Assembly (NCBI GenBank): GCA_050633365.1
Contig: JBOEGJ010000006.1
Span: 444,793-508,792, forward strand
From: Pseudomaricurvus sp050633365
GTDB taxonomy: Bacteria; Pseudomonadota; Gammaproteobacteria; Pseudomonadales; Cellvibrionaceae
Direction: 5' to 3'
DNA length: 64,000 nucleotides
Positions 16,256 through 25,723 of this stretch are shown one piece after another. A program made the translations under genes and the position numbers. The notes beneath the pieces were generated by a model that saw nothing but the letters and a program-made list of their open reading frames with translations, searched no databases and was not told the origin of the DNA. Position 1 is the first letter of the stretch, and each line of letters starts with the position of its first letter.

Positions 16256-18277
16256 CTAGTGTAACCCTGAGCGATCCATCACCGAGGACCAGGGGACGAG
16301 TTTGAAGTTTTGTCTGGCATCAGGCATGCGATTGCGACCGTCTTGCACCACCAAAACCCCGTCGGAAAATACGCCCCCCAAATTGGCACTGGATACCGCT
16401 AAGCCATCGGTTTCTGAACTGCCATCGATACCTTTCTGAAGATTAATCCCAACGCGAAAGCGTCCTAGATAGTCATTGCTGCGCCGATCATAGAGGACGT
16501 ATGCATTGTCCCCCTGACTGGAGACCACGAGATAACCATCGCCATTACTCTTCTCGTACAAGCTCATGCCTTCTACATCGGCCACGAGATTCCCAGAGGA
16601 TAAGTCGTCGATCAGCGATAGAGTTGCCGGTTGATCGGCGTCGGCACTCAAGCGCCAAAGACCATAGTTTTCTTCACCTACGTATAAGACACCCGCCGCA
16701 TCATCGGCCACACAGCCTTCTGGCTGGCCCTTCAACCGAAACTCTCTCACTTTTTTTGCCCAAGTGAGCTCGCGACTGCCTGAATGACCGTCGCTTTCGT
16801 GCCTAAGAACATCTCGATTGAGTTGCCACTGTTGATACAAACCGGCCTTATTATTGACGAACAACGAGGTGTTTCCAGTACTGGCAGAGGAATACAAACA
16901 AGCGCCATAAGGTTCGCCTAAACTTTCGTCGATAAGCGAATCACTAATCAACTCAACACGACCGCTGTGCTCGTCTATGCGATACAAATCCACATTATTG
17001 GTGGTGCGATTGGTGGCGATTGCCACATCGACTTTTTTATCATCAGAGAGGTTTAATACGTCGTAGCGCACATCCACATTGTTGAGTCGCCCTCGAGATA
17101 AAAACTGTTGTGCCCGCCCCGTTAAATCGTGAACCCACAATCCTTGCTGTTTGTCGGTACTCAGGACGAAACTTTTTTCGGGGTTGTGATGATTCACCCA
17201 CACTTCGGGATCATCCGCGGCGTCGCCATGGCTCTCAACCGTCTCGGTTTCGACGTGAGGAATAACCTCGAAGGTCTCTGCCGTCTGAGCTCCTGTAGCG
17301 CCTTTGTTGATGGACAGTTTCACCGCCGTCTTTGATCGATAGAGAGTGTTACCTTCGTCTTCCAGCGCCCAGAACTCTCCATTGATGTCGGAATCTTCTG
17401 AGGGCAAAAAAACCACACTGGAAAAGTGGTTCAGAAAATTAATTTTCTGAACACTTTCATGAAGCTCACCGTCTACTAAGGAAAGCACCTCAACGTAATC
17501 ACCGTAGCTCAACAGCAACCTTGACGATGATAAGACTTGTAAGTCCGACGGCGCCTGAAGATGATCGGCAACCGGTGCCACTCCCGCTATTAGGCGTCGT
17601 TCTTCATCTTGCTCTTGATCACTGTTCAGCGATAAAACACCGACCCCTTGCTGACTCCAAAAGAATCGTTGTGATTGTTCATCCACAGCGCATTGATTGA
17701 CTCCTTCACCTAACGCCAGTTCACGCACCAATAGGGGCTTTACTTGCCGGGAATCAACGTGCAACAAATACTGATAGGCGCGACCACTCTCTAGAACCGC
17801 CCACAAGTACAAAGACCTGTCCGATGGAGATTGAGATGCCTTTGCGACTGGAGCACTGGACAAACACACCGCGGCCACTGCAGAGGACCACTGCTGCTGC
17901 CAGCCAACGCCCTTAAAGGCATTGTTGGCAATCGACTTTAAACGGATAAGGTTTTCCGACTCATCCACAAATGCCAACCAGTGCTCGGCGGAGTTATCGC
18001 TAGTCAGCACATCCAGAGATTTACTGTCGCCTTTACCGGCGGTGGCCAGCAACTGACGAGACTGGTCAAACAACACCGCGCCTTGGGTCTCGCTAGAGGC
18101 CAGAAATAAAACATCGCCTCCGTTACCTACCGCTCTAAGCCGATAACCCTCAAGGGATTGATCAAGCGTCGAAACCGAAACCTGATCGCCAGAAAAAGCC
18201 AAAGGCTTCGACGAAGACGAACCGTCATCACATGCGACCAACACGGCCGCCATCCAAAAAACAATCAATTTCTTCAT
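16256..18277 (-). CDS. Beta-propeller phytase (3-phytase) lipoprotein
   Basis: Of 673 aa. Signal peptide ending in a lipobox (VLVAC, C16), so probably anchored to a membrane facing the periplasm or surface. The C-terminal half (about 340-670) has beta-propeller phytase motifs: AADDPEVWVNHHNPEKSFVL, DKQQGLWVHDL, GRLNNVDVRYDV, GQPEGCVADDAAGVLYVGEE and VADVEGMSLYE. These enzymes are Ca2+-dependent and strip phosphate from phytate. The N-terminal half looks like a degenerate propeller without those motifs, as in dual-domain phytases. It follows a TonB receptor on the same strand after 110 bp, suggesting co-expression, and a Pho-box-like site lies upstream of that receptor. The substrate is strongly implied but not proven. 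Confidence 0.9.
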   Translation of the reverse strand: MKKLIVFWMAAVLVACDDGSSSSKPLAFSGDQVSVSTLDQSLEGYRLRAVGNGGDVLFLASSETQGAVLFDQSRQLLATAGKGDSKSLDVLTSDNSAEHWLAFVDESENLIRLKSIANNAFKGVGWQQQWSSAVAAVCLSSAPVAKASQSPSDRSLYLWAVLESGRAYQYLLHVDSRQVKPLLVRELALGEGVNQCAVDEQSQRFFWSQQGVGVLSLNSDQEQDEERRLIAGVAPVADHLQAPSDLQVLSSSRLLLSYGDYVEVLSLVDGELHESVQKINFLNHFSSVVFLPSEDSDINGEFWALEDEGNTLYRSKTAVKLSINKGATGAQTAETFEVIPHVETETVESHGDAADDPEVWVNHHNPEKSFVLSTDKQQGLWVHDLTGRAQQFLSRGRLNNVDVRYDVLNLSDDKKVDVAIATNRTTNNVDLYRIDEHSGRVELISDSLIDESLGEPYGACLYSSASTGNTSLFVNNKAGLYQQWQLNRDVLRHESDGHSGSRELTWAKKVREFRLKGQPEGCVADDAAGVLYVGEENYGLWRLSADADQPATLSLIDDLSSGNLVADVEGMSLYEKSNGDGYLVVSSQGDNAYVLYDRRSNDYLGRFRVGINLQKGIDGSSETDGLAVSSANLGGVFSDGVLVVQDGRNRMPDARQNFKLVPWSSVMDRSGLH

Positions 18278-18302
18278 AGTTGGATCTTATTAAGTTAAAC
18301 AG

Positions 18303-18322
18303 GCCCCGAAGTTCGGGGCCAA
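18303..18322 (-). other. Intercistronic hairpin between receptor and phytase genes
   Basis: On the minus strand GGCCCCGAA and TTCGGGGCC pair almost without a loop. The following bases (TGTTTAAC) are only a weak U-tract. It could be a partial terminator or an mRNA-stabilising element setting the receptor-to-phytase ratio. Confidence 0.6.
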
Positions 18323-18387
18323 AATACACGTCAGCCGTTTCTCGTTAGTCGTGAATATCAAAGACTAGCGACGATATCCACGAGCCT

Positions 18388-21210
18388 TTAGAAATTACGA
18401 TAGGTAAAGCCTAAAACAAACGACGGGCCATACTCTTCGTATTGAGCATTGTTATTGGTATTACCGTGGTAGCGATAATAAGGTTCATCATTGAGATTGA
18501 TGGCATTGAAATAAATTTGCATAGAATCGCCAACGTCATACTTCGCGGTGAGATCCACCTGCATGTGATCATCTTGATAGAGATCGTTCTCTTTGTCGCT
18601 GAGATCCACCTCGATCAATCGCTCACTTTTGTAGGCCGCCGACAGGCGCAAGCTCAAAGGCCCGGTTTCATAACCTAACACCAAGTTACCCACCGTATCG
18701 GCCTGTTCTGGCAGATCGATAGTCGAGCTGCGATCGGCCTCTGCACCAAGATCCAGATCCGCCTCACTGTCGATGAAAGTGGCATTAGCTTGAAGCAAGA
18801 AGCCAGAGCTGAAGTTCTTGGTATAAGCCAACTCGAGCCCAAAGAGATCCGCGCTTTTGCCGTTCAGCGGTTTGGTAATCTCGCTATCATTGATGGTGAC
18901 ACCAGGCGCATAAACAGAACTGTCGACTACACCACTAACGTCGGCGCTAAATATAAAGTTGTCGATCTCTTTATAAAACAAAGAGGCGCTGAGAATGCCG
19001 ATATCCCCAGGGTAGTACTCTATCGCCAGATCGAAGTTCTTAGATTCATAAGGATCGAGCTCGGGATTGCCAGCCTCGACGGATAACTCATCATCTTCGA
19101 TGGAAATTTCTTCTGGTGAAGGATTCAAGTCACCAAAAGACGGTCGCGCAATGGTCTCGGAATACGCCGCTCGCAATAAAGTGTGATCGCCCAAGCGATA
19201 GCGAGCGTTGATACTCGGCAGCAAGTTGCTGTAGTTTTGGTCGTACTTGACCGCGTCAATCGAGCTGCTAAAACCACTGCCATCTTCAATTAGACGTGCG
19301 TCAAAACCCTTGGCTTCAAAATCGGTAGATTCGTAGCGCAGACCATACACCAAACGCAAATCATTGATGTCAATTCGGCTCATGATATAGAGCGCTTGCA
19401 CATCTTCTTGCATTTCGTAGTCACGAGCTGAAGAGACAATACTGCTGTGATAAGCCTCGCCGGTAATACCGTCATCCTGCAACGAGGTACCACTGCCAAT
19501 CACTTGACTACTAATAAAAGAATCAATGGCACTCTCACTCAATTGCGGCCCAAAACGCCCAACATCATAGGACACCAATCCAGAGGTAAAGGCATCCATG
19601 GTCGGATCACCCAAAGCGCCAAAATCATCAAAGATGGTCGCTTCAACATCGTCCGTTTTTTCACGGTTGGTCATTTTGCCACCGAACTTTAGATAGCCCG
19701 GATAGTCTCCAAATTCCATCTCGCGAGTGATGTCAAACTGGTAGGTGTAGATTTCGTCTTCGGTATAGTTGTCCTCAAGTACCACTTCCGTTAATTCAAA
19801 CAGGGTCGGATCGAAGGCATCTTCCTCGGCAATCAAACTTGGAGTCTTGCCCAAGCCGGTATAACCCAAATCGACATCTTTTTGTTCGAATTCGGTATCG
19901 CGACGATCCGGCTCTTTCTCTGAAGATTTTGAATAGCCCACTGAGTATTCGTAGGTCCAATCCCCCACCATGTTGAGACCACCCAACACCACGGAGGTGA
20001 TTTTTTGTTCCTCGTAGCGATCTTTGAAATCTCGAACTAACTCGGCGTCGGTCCACAATGCCGAGCTGTCATCGATACTGTCGAGATCACCCTTGTCGAA
20101 TTTGTATTTGGTGCGCTGGCGGTACTCTTGATCCTCGAAGTGACTGTAAAGACTACGCACATAGTACTCGGAGGTTTCCGATGGACGCCAATCTAGATTC
20201 AAAGCTGCCCCTAAACGCTCGCGATTAACGATGTAATCACGTTGCTGAAGCTCTGCCACACCGCGAACACCAGAGTCTTCAATGTCTGAATCCCATTCAC
20301 CATCACCCTCCATTACTTCCGAACCAAAATCACGATCCTGCCAGCTCAAGGCCGCGGCCACGCCAAACTCGCCAGCCTCGAGATCAAAGACATTGGTAAA
20401 GGTACCGGCAAATTTCGGGCTTACCTCACCCTCGAGATCATTGTAGTTTCCTTCACCGGAAACTTTATAAGTCATGCCATCGCGATCAAAGGCGGTAAGG
20501 CTTTTAACTTCAATGTTGCCACCAATGGTACTGCCGTCCATATCCGGTGTGACTGTTTTGGTGACTTCCAGCCCTTCCAACAAGCCAGACGGAATCACGT
20601 CCAACGCCACTGAGCGACGATCGCGTTCCGGCGCAGGAATGGAAACGCCATTGATCGAAGCGCTATTTAGATTGGGATCTAGGCCGCGAATTCCGACAAA
20701 TCGACCTTCGCCCTGATCGCGCTCGATAAAGACACCGGAAACCCTCTGCAACGCCTCACTGACGTTTTCATCAGGAAATTGCCCGATAGAATCGGCCGAC
20801 ACCACCGATTTAAAATTGTCTGCCGCGCGCTTCTTATTTAATGCACTGGATGCGCCAGCGGCTTGGCCAACGACAATAACGTTTTCAATGCTGGCAACAT
20901 CGCCACCGATTTTAATCCGCTCAGAGGTGGTGGTATCGTCTGTAACACTGATCAACTGCTGTACTGATTCAGCCCCCAGATAATCAACGATCAAGGTGTA
21001 AGTTCCGGCTGGTATTGAGTTGAAGGCGAAGCGTCCGCCGTTATTTGAACTGGACTCCAACTTCAATTCTTTTAGGCGCACGATGGCGCCATCAAAATAG
21101 ACACTGCCAGTGGCGTCACTCACTCGCCCCTCCAAGCGGCCGTCGGCACTGGCGTTCAGAGCGCAACTGAATGCGCCTGCTGCCATCAAAGCTTTTACTG
21201 ATCTTTTCAT
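18388..21210 (-). CDS. TonB-dependent receptor, probable phytate/organophosphate transporter
   Basis: Of 940 aa. Signal peptide (cleavage near ASA, residue 22), then a carboxypeptidase-regulatory-like domain (about 25-105, GRLEGRVSDATGSVYFDGA). The plug follows, with IENVIVVGQ as a candidate TonB box region and ENVSEALQRVSGVFIERDQG, then a long 22-strand-type barrel ending in the aromatic FVLGFTYRNF. This resembles the Xanthomonas/Caulobacter type of receptor used for large organic substrates. The start is ATG 21210 with GGGGA upstream. It precedes a phytase lipoprotein in the same direction and has a Pho-box-like site upstream, so import of phytate or its products is the likely role (inference). 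Confidence 0.92.
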   Translation of the reverse strand: MKRSVKALMAAGAFSCALNASADGRLEGRVSDATGSVYFDGAIVRLKELKLESSSNNGGRFAFNSIPAGTYTLIVDYLGAESVQQLISVTDDTTTSERIKIGGDVASIENVIVVGQAAGASSALNKKRAADNFKSVVSADSIGQFPDENVSEALQRVSGVFIERDQGEGRFVGIRGLDPNLNSASINGVSIPAPERDRRSVALDVIPSGLLEGLEVTKTVTPDMDGSTIGGNIEVKSLTAFDRDGMTYKVSGEGNYNDLEGEVSPKFAGTFTNVFDLEAGEFGVAAALSWQDRDFGSEVMEGDGEWDSDIEDSGVRGVAELQQRDYIVNRERLGAALNLDWRPSETSEYYVRSLYSHFEDQEYRQRTKYKFDKGDLDSIDDSSALWTDAELVRDFKDRYEEQKITSVVLGGLNMVGDWTYEYSVGYSKSSEKEPDRRDTEFEQKDVDLGYTGLGKTPSLIAEEDAFDPTLFELTEVVLEDNYTEDEIYTYQFDITREMEFGDYPGYLKFGGKMTNREKTDDVEATIFDDFGALGDPTMDAFTSGLVSYDVGRFGPQLSESAIDSFISSQVIGSGTSLQDDGITGEAYHSSIVSSARDYEMQEDVQALYIMSRIDINDLRLVYGLRYESTDFEAKGFDARLIEDGSGFSSSIDAVKYDQNYSNLLPSINARYRLGDHTLLRAAYSETIARPSFGDLNPSPEEISIEDDELSVEAGNPELDPYESKNFDLAIEYYPGDIGILSASLFYKEIDNFIFSADVSGVVDSSVYAPGVTINDSEITKPLNGKSADLFGLELAYTKNFSSGFLLQANATFIDSEADLDLGAEADRSSTIDLPEQADTVGNLVLGYETGPLSLRLSAAYKSERLIEVDLSDKENDLYQDDHMQVDLTAKYDVGDSMQIYFNAINLNDEPYYRYHGNTNNNAQYEEYGPSFVLGFTYRNF

Positions 21211-21308
21211 AGTATCCCCAAGAGTATTATTCAGTCTTTCACGGTGGCACCACTCAATAGCTCAGAGTGATGCAATCAGGTATCGCTGACAGGGAAACTA
21301 AGAAAGCT

Positions 21309-21329
21309 CTGTGACACTTTGTTGACAAG
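21309..21329 (-). promoter_or_regulatory. Pho-box-like PhoB site upstream of the receptor gene
   Basis: On the minus strand CTTGTCAACAAAGTGTCACAG contains two TGTCA blocks exactly 11 bp apart, the spacing of the PhoB box (CTGTCAT-AWAW-CTGTCAY). By hand it matches 14 of 18 positions. It lies about 100 bp before the receptor ATG. Confidence 0.68.
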
Positions 21330-21595
21330 AAAATTTGAACAACCTAAAACAGAGCGCTATGGCTATTTTTGACCTGACTTTTGGTAATCAATTGAGCCAA
21401 TTAGACCCCGACCAGACTGATTTTTTTACGAGTAAACTCGTGCGGATCGGCGCTCTAGCCCCGATTACACTAGACCTAAAGATCAAATCATTCGTCCATA
21501 CGCTAACGCAACAGGCACTTAATTCATGAAGAAAAACATCTTCAGTGATCCGATATGACCCTCAGGTCGTTCATCGCGTCAATTACCCTTACCGA

Positions 21596-21615
21596 TCGTC
21601 ATATTTTTGTCACAG
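21596..21615 (+). promoter_or_regulatory. Pho-box-like PhoB site upstream of the GGDEF-AraC-phoX operon
   Basis: TCGTCATATTTTTGTCACAG contains GTCAT and GTCAC blocks 11 bp apart around an AT-rich core, also about 14 of 18 matches to the PhoB box. It lies 55 bp before the ATG at 21670, a position suited to activation. Confidence 0.66.
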
Positions 21616-21669
21616 AATTGACTCATTCTGACAAACATCGACAAGCACATTGCCGGAGCCCTGCCCCCA

Positions 21670-22593
21670 ATGAAAAATCACTCTGCCCTTCATCTGGCAA
21701 AAATCAGCCTAATTGTATTTGCGTTGCTGACCATACTTAGCGTCAATTTATGGTTGGGTGAAATCAAAGTTCTCGCGTCGATTACTTGGATTGACATTTT
21801 TGGCGAAGGCGCCACTTTGGGCTTACTGTTGATGTTCTTCGGCTTTGTTCTTGTCAGCCGCCCTAGGGGGCGGGTAACCAACCTTCTCTCGCTCGGACTC
21901 ATTGCGTTCTGCGCCGCGACCTTTCAAGACATTCTCGATGAAATCATTCAATTGCCTACCAGCGTTTGGTTTGATGACTTCACAGAATCCGCTTTGGCCC
22001 CATTTGGATTTGTTTTACTGGGATACGGCTTTATTTTGTGGAATACCGAGCAAACGGCAATCAACGGAAAGCTCCAATGTAAAGAACGCTTTTATCGTGA
22101 ACACAGCGCCATCGATTTTGTCACCGATTTGTATACCTCGCTGTATATGACCGCACACTTAGACCGAGAGCTTAGCCTGCATCGCAATGAAGGTACCCCG
22201 TTTTCGCTGATGATGATCGACATTGCAGAATTTGATGAGTTTAATCGTCGCTACGGTGATGAAGACGGTGATCGACTACTGGCACAGGCGGCAAAACTCA
22301 TCACACTCAATCTGAGAGCGAGAGATTTGGCCTGCCGATACGCCGGCGATCGATTCGTGGTTTTATTTCCCTCGACCCACTTAGTAGACGCCAAGGTTTA
22401 CCGCCAAGAAATCACCAATGCCATCGAAAACTTGGCGTTTAAACCAAGCAATGCCGCGCGATCGGTCTTCATTACCTGCCACAGCAGTTTAATCGATCAC
22501 AGCGCCGGACAATCCAGTGAAAGGCTGTTCGAGACGGCCAACAAAGCGCTTGAAGAAATCAAGCTCAATAGCGCATCACTGAAAGCGGCGTGA
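21670..22593 (+). CDS. Membrane protein with degenerate GGDEF domain
   Basis: Of 307 aa. Four hydrophobic segments (about 11-29, 45-62, 70-85, 108-123) form an N-terminal membrane sensor-like part. A GGDEF-fold domain follows (about 145-300), recognisable from FVTDLYTSLYMTAHLDRELS, FSLMMIDIAEFDEFNRRYGD and the later CRYAGDRFVVLFPSTH. The signature is AGDRF (225-229) instead of GGDEF, so cyclic-di-GMP synthesis is unlikely and a binding or structural role is more probable. It is followed after 6 bp by an AraC regulator and then phoX, and preceded by a Pho-box-like site. It may be the membrane sensor for that regulator, which is inference. Confidence 0.82.
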   Translation: MKNHSALHLAKISLIVFALLTILSVNLWLGEIKVLASITWIDIFGEGATLGLLLMFFGFVLVSRPRGRVTNLLSLGLIAFCAATFQDILDEIIQLPTSVWFDDFTESALAPFGFVLLGYGFILWNTEQTAINGKLQCKERFYREHSAIDFVTDLYTSLYMTAHLDRELSLHRNEGTPFSLMMIDIAEFDEFNRRYGDEDGDRLLAQAAKLITLNLRARDLACRYAGDRFVVLFPSTHLVDAKVYRQEITNAIENLAFKPSNAARSVFITCHSSLIDHSAGQSSERLFETANKALEEIKLNSASLKAA

Positions 22594-22599
22594 CATAAA

Positions 22600-23643
22600 A
22601 TGAACGCCTACTTTTGCATCGACGATAAAGTACAAGCCACCACACAATTGCCCGCGGCGATACTGGCACTGGCCAAGAATCACCGACTGGACTTTGATGC
22701 ACTCGTTCGCGGTACAGGTATTTTTGATACCGACTTAAGCGATTGCCGTCATCGTCTTAGCAGCCGAAAGTGGCATCGCTTGCTACAGAATGTAGAGGCA
22801 GCTGATCGCTCACAGGAGTTGTTATTTCGATTGGGTCGACGTTTGCCCTATATTGCTCATGGCGCTCTATTACAGGCTCTGCTTAATTGTGCAAGCGCCA
22901 GAGAATTACTGGAAATATTGAGAGACCACTCGCGACTCTATTATCCCAGCTGTTTTTTCCAACTGGCCTCAACCACTCATCACCACATCTTTCTTATAAA
23001 CGACGCAATTGGCCATGGGGAACAGCAATACCTTCACGATCAAGTAGTACTCTCATCAATTATCACTTTGTTCAAAGCCTGCAACATTTCAACAGAGGGA
23101 ATCAGCTATCTTCTCAGCCAGTCGCGACCTCAAGATACCGCAGCGCACAGCACCTATCTCAGTAGCCGAATTCACTATTGCTCGCCAGTCACGGCCTTGA
23201 TCATTCCTGATAATTGCGGCGTTCACGAAGATGCTTCTGGCCACAGTGAGTTCTCCAACAACGCCAAACTCAGCGCGTTGCAACAATGCGATATGGCGCA
23301 GATGCAGGACAAACTCCAGCCGGGATTCATTGAGGCGGTGCAAAAGCATCTAATGCGTCAGCTATTGCGAGAGGATGTGTGTCTAAATTCCTGCGCTCAA
23401 GCTTTTAATACCAGCCCCGCCAGCTTAAAACGCTGGCTTAAGAATCATCACTCGAGTTTTCAACAACAACTGGATAACGCGCGAAAAATCCTAGCGTTAT
23501 CGATGATTTTTATCGATGAGCTCAGTAACGACGAGACTGCACGGCGACTGAGAATTCATGATAGAGCCAATTTTCGGCGCTCATTTAAGCGCTGGACGGG
23601 CACACTACCCAGCAAGTTACGCGAAGATCTATTACACTTTTAA
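22600..23643 (+). CDS. AraC-family transcriptional regulator
   Basis: Of 347 aa. The N-terminal arabinose_bd-type domain (about 15-215; FRLGRRLPYIAHGALLQALL) is divergent. The C-terminal AraC helix-turn-helix pair (about 245-340) contains FNTSPASLKRWLKNHHSSFQ and LRIHDRANFRRSFKRWTGTL. It starts 6 bp after the GGDEF-like gene and ends 19 bp before phoX, so the three are very likely one transcript. The second helix-turn-helix has ARRLRIHD where most relatives have LLGF, a noticeable drift. Probable targets are the neighbouring phosphorus genes. The inducer is unknown. Confidence 0.88.
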   Translation: MNAYFCIDDKVQATTQLPAAILALAKNHRLDFDALVRGTGIFDTDLSDCRHRLSSRKWHRLLQNVEAADRSQELLFRLGRRLPYIAHGALLQALLNCASARELLEILRDHSRLYYPSCFFQLASTTHHHIFLINDAIGHGEQQYLHDQVVLSSIITLFKACNISTEGISYLLSQSRPQDTAAHSTYLSSRIHYCSPVTALIIPDNCGVHEDASGHSEFSNNAKLSALQQCDMAQMQDKLQPGFIEAVQKHLMRQLLREDVCLNSCAQAFNTSPASLKRWLKNHHSSFQQQLDNARKILALSMIFIDELSNDETARRLRIHDRANFRRSFKRWTGTLPSKLREDLLHF

Positions 23644-23662
23644 GACTAGACGAAGAAACACT

Positions 23663-25591
23663 ATGAAGAAAAAATCAGCCAACCCAATCCATTCGAGTCG
23701 CCGCACTTTTCTCAAGCAATCCGCATTTGGAGGTGCTGGCGCTCTCACAGTGGCCAGCATGACTGCACCTCTAGCGGGCTGCCAAAGCAGCGGCGCAGAT
23801 TCGTCTCTCACTTTTAAAGAGATTCCTCATCGACTCGACCATCATCATCACCTTCCCGATGAGTACAATGCACAAACCTTATTGCGTTGGGGCGATCCGC
23901 TGTTCAACCAAAACAATTTTGATCCTAACCAACAAACCCCGGAGAGCCAATCAGAGCAGTTTGGCTACAACAATGACTTCATCGGATTTATGCCTCTCAG
24001 TGACGACTCAAGCGCCACTGGTGACGAGCACTTTCACAGCGCCAACAGTGATCGTGGCTTACTCTGTGTGAATCACGAATACACCTTGCCTCATCTTATG
24101 TTCAGTGGCTACGAGGACAAAAACGCGGCAAAACGCGACACTACGCTCGAGCATATGGCCATCGAACAGCAAGCCTGTGGTCACAGCGTGGTAGAAATTA
24201 AACGTGAAGACAATCAATGGGTAGTCGATACCGACAGCGCTTACAACCGCCGAATCACACTGTCCACGCCAATGACACTCAGCGGACCCGCCGCTGGCCA
24301 TCAACGCCTATCGACAGCGGCAGACCCTGAGGCTAAACGCGTACTCGGTACCGTCGGAAATTGCGCTGGTGGAAAGACGCCATGGGGAACTGTGCTAATT
24401 GCGGAAGAGGGATTTGGCTCGGCATTCATGGGCAGCCGTCAACAGCTGAGCCCAAAAGAGCAAGATAATTTTCGCCGCCTCTCGATCGGCGACGGTCGCC
24501 CGTGGGGCAGACAGGATTCGCGCTTTAACATCGAACAAGAACCCAATGAAGCCAATCGCTTTGGCTGGATGGTCGAGCTAGATCCTTACGATCCCAACTC
24601 GCTGCCGAAAAAACTCACCGCGCTCGGTCGCTTCGAACACGAAGGCACCACCATTGTTGCCAAGCAGGGGCAACCTATCGTTGCCTACACCGGAGACGAT
24701 GATGAATTCCAGTTTATCTACAAGTTTGTCTCCACCGGTCTCTATGACGAAAAAAACCCAGAAAACAACCGCAACCTGCTCGACGAAGGCACGCTCTACG
24801 CCGCCAAGTTAAACGACGATGGTAGTGGCGAATGGTTACCGCTGATCCAAGGGCAGCAGTTTTTAACGGAGCAATTTGGCTTTCACTCTCAGGCAGATGT
24901 AATGATTGAATGTCGGCGCGCCGCGCAGATGATCGGTGCCACGCCCATGGATCGCCCAGAAGACATTGAAACGAATCCCGTCAATGACTGTACCTATGTC
25001 ATGCTGACCAAGAATAAAAAGCGCAAGAGCTCAGACCCCGGCAATATGCGTCCAAAAAATACCGCCGGGCATATCCTCGAATTCTTACATCCCGGCAGCG
25101 ACGGTGAGCGCGATCACACCGCCACCACTTTTGCCTGGACCACTTTTCTACTCGGTGGGCATCCCAATAGTAGCAACGCCCATGAACGCGGTTTTTACGG
25201 CACCGCCAGCGATGGCACCAGCGTGACGGAAAACGGATGGTTTGCGACGCCGGACAACCTTGCCTTCGACATCTTTGGCAATATGTGGGTGGCCACAGAC
25301 GGCTGTGAAGCCTTTCATTTCCACGATGGATTATGGGCCATGCCCACGGCCGGATCTCATCGCGCCATTCCGAAACACTTTTTTGGTTGCCCGTCGGGCG
25401 CTGAGATTTGCGGACCGGAGTTTACCCCGGATGGTCGCACGTTGTTTGTAGCAGTGCAGCATCCTGCCGACAGCGATGGTTCCACCTTTGATAATCCCAG
25501 CCACCGCTGGCCGGATTTTGATGAGGCTATGCCGCCCCGCCCCAGCGTACTGGCGATCAGACGCGACGACGACGGTATTGTCGGCAGTTAG
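23663..25591 (+). CDS. phoX: PhoX-type alkaline phosphatase (Tat-exported)
   Basis: Of 642 aa. It has a twin-arginine signal SSRRTFLKQSAFGGAG (residues 11-26) followed by LAGC with C40 in a lipobox-like setting, so it may be a Tat lipoprotein. The body matches the PhoX (DUF839) family: NSDRGLLCVNHEYTLP, GNCAGGKTPWGTVLIAEEG, TFAWTTFLLGG and NLAFDIFGNMWVATDG. PhoX enzymes are Ca2+/Fe3+-dependent phosphomonoesterases, common in marine bacteria and induced by phosphate limitation. I chose ATG 23663 because it gives the Tat signal; the frame runs 105 bases further upstream inside the AraC gene. The Pho-box-like site at 21596 and the divergent phytase genes fit this role. Confidence 0.92.
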   Translation: MKKKSANPIHSSRRTFLKQSAFGGAGALTVASMTAPLAGCQSSGADSSLTFKEIPHRLDHHHHLPDEYNAQTLLRWGDPLFNQNNFDPNQQTPESQSEQFGYNNDFIGFMPLSDDSSATGDEHFHSANSDRGLLCVNHEYTLPHLMFSGYEDKNAAKRDTTLEHMAIEQQACGHSVVEIKREDNQWVVDTDSAYNRRITLSTPMTLSGPAAGHQRLSTAADPEAKRVLGTVGNCAGGKTPWGTVLIAEEGFGSAFMGSRQQLSPKEQDNFRRLSIGDGRPWGRQDSRFNIEQEPNEANRFGWMVELDPYDPNSLPKKLTALGRFEHEGTTIVAKQGQPIVAYTGDDDEFQFIYKFVSTGLYDEKNPENNRNLLDEGTLYAAKLNDDGSGEWLPLIQGQQFLTEQFGFHSQADVMIECRRAAQMIGATPMDRPEDIETNPVNDCTYVMLTKNKKRKSSDPGNMRPKNTAGHILEFLHPGSDGERDHTATTFAWTTFLLGGHPNSSNAHERGFYGTASDGTSVTENGWFATPDNLAFDIFGNMWVATDGCEAFHFHDGLWAMPTAGSHRAIPKHFFGCPSGAEICGPEFTPDGRTLFVAVQHPADSDGSTFDNPSHRWPDFDEAMPPRPSVLAIRRDDDGIVGS

Positions 25592-25621
25592 AAACCGGCT
25601 AGTTAATTATCAGGCGCGCAC

Positions 25622-25674
25622 AAAAAAGCGGGAGACATCGGCGTCATGACAGTGCCGGCGTCTCCCGCTTTTTG
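25622..25674. terminator. Bidirectional terminator between phoX and aspS
   Basis: AAAAAAGCGGGAGAC and GTCTCCCGCTTTTT form a 14-15 bp stem, with additional pairing (GCCGG/CCGGC-like) inside a large loop. It is placed between converging genes. Confidence 0.9.
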
Positions 25675-25723
25675 TGTCGTAAAAATAGGCTGAACTATTT
25701 ACAGATCTAGCCTATTTTAACGC

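Larger units (their letters stand above)
21211..21669. other. 459-bp divergent control region of the phosphorus island
   Basis: It lies between the receptor gene (minus) and the GGDEF-like gene (plus), and carries two Pho-box-like sites facing outward. An open frame at 21335-21529 has no recognisable product or ribosome-binding site and is not called. Confidence 0.7.

Noticed and set aside
21335..21529. Possible 64-aa gene between the Pho boxes
   Set aside because: No ribosome-binding site and no recognisable protein; it overlaps the regulatory region.
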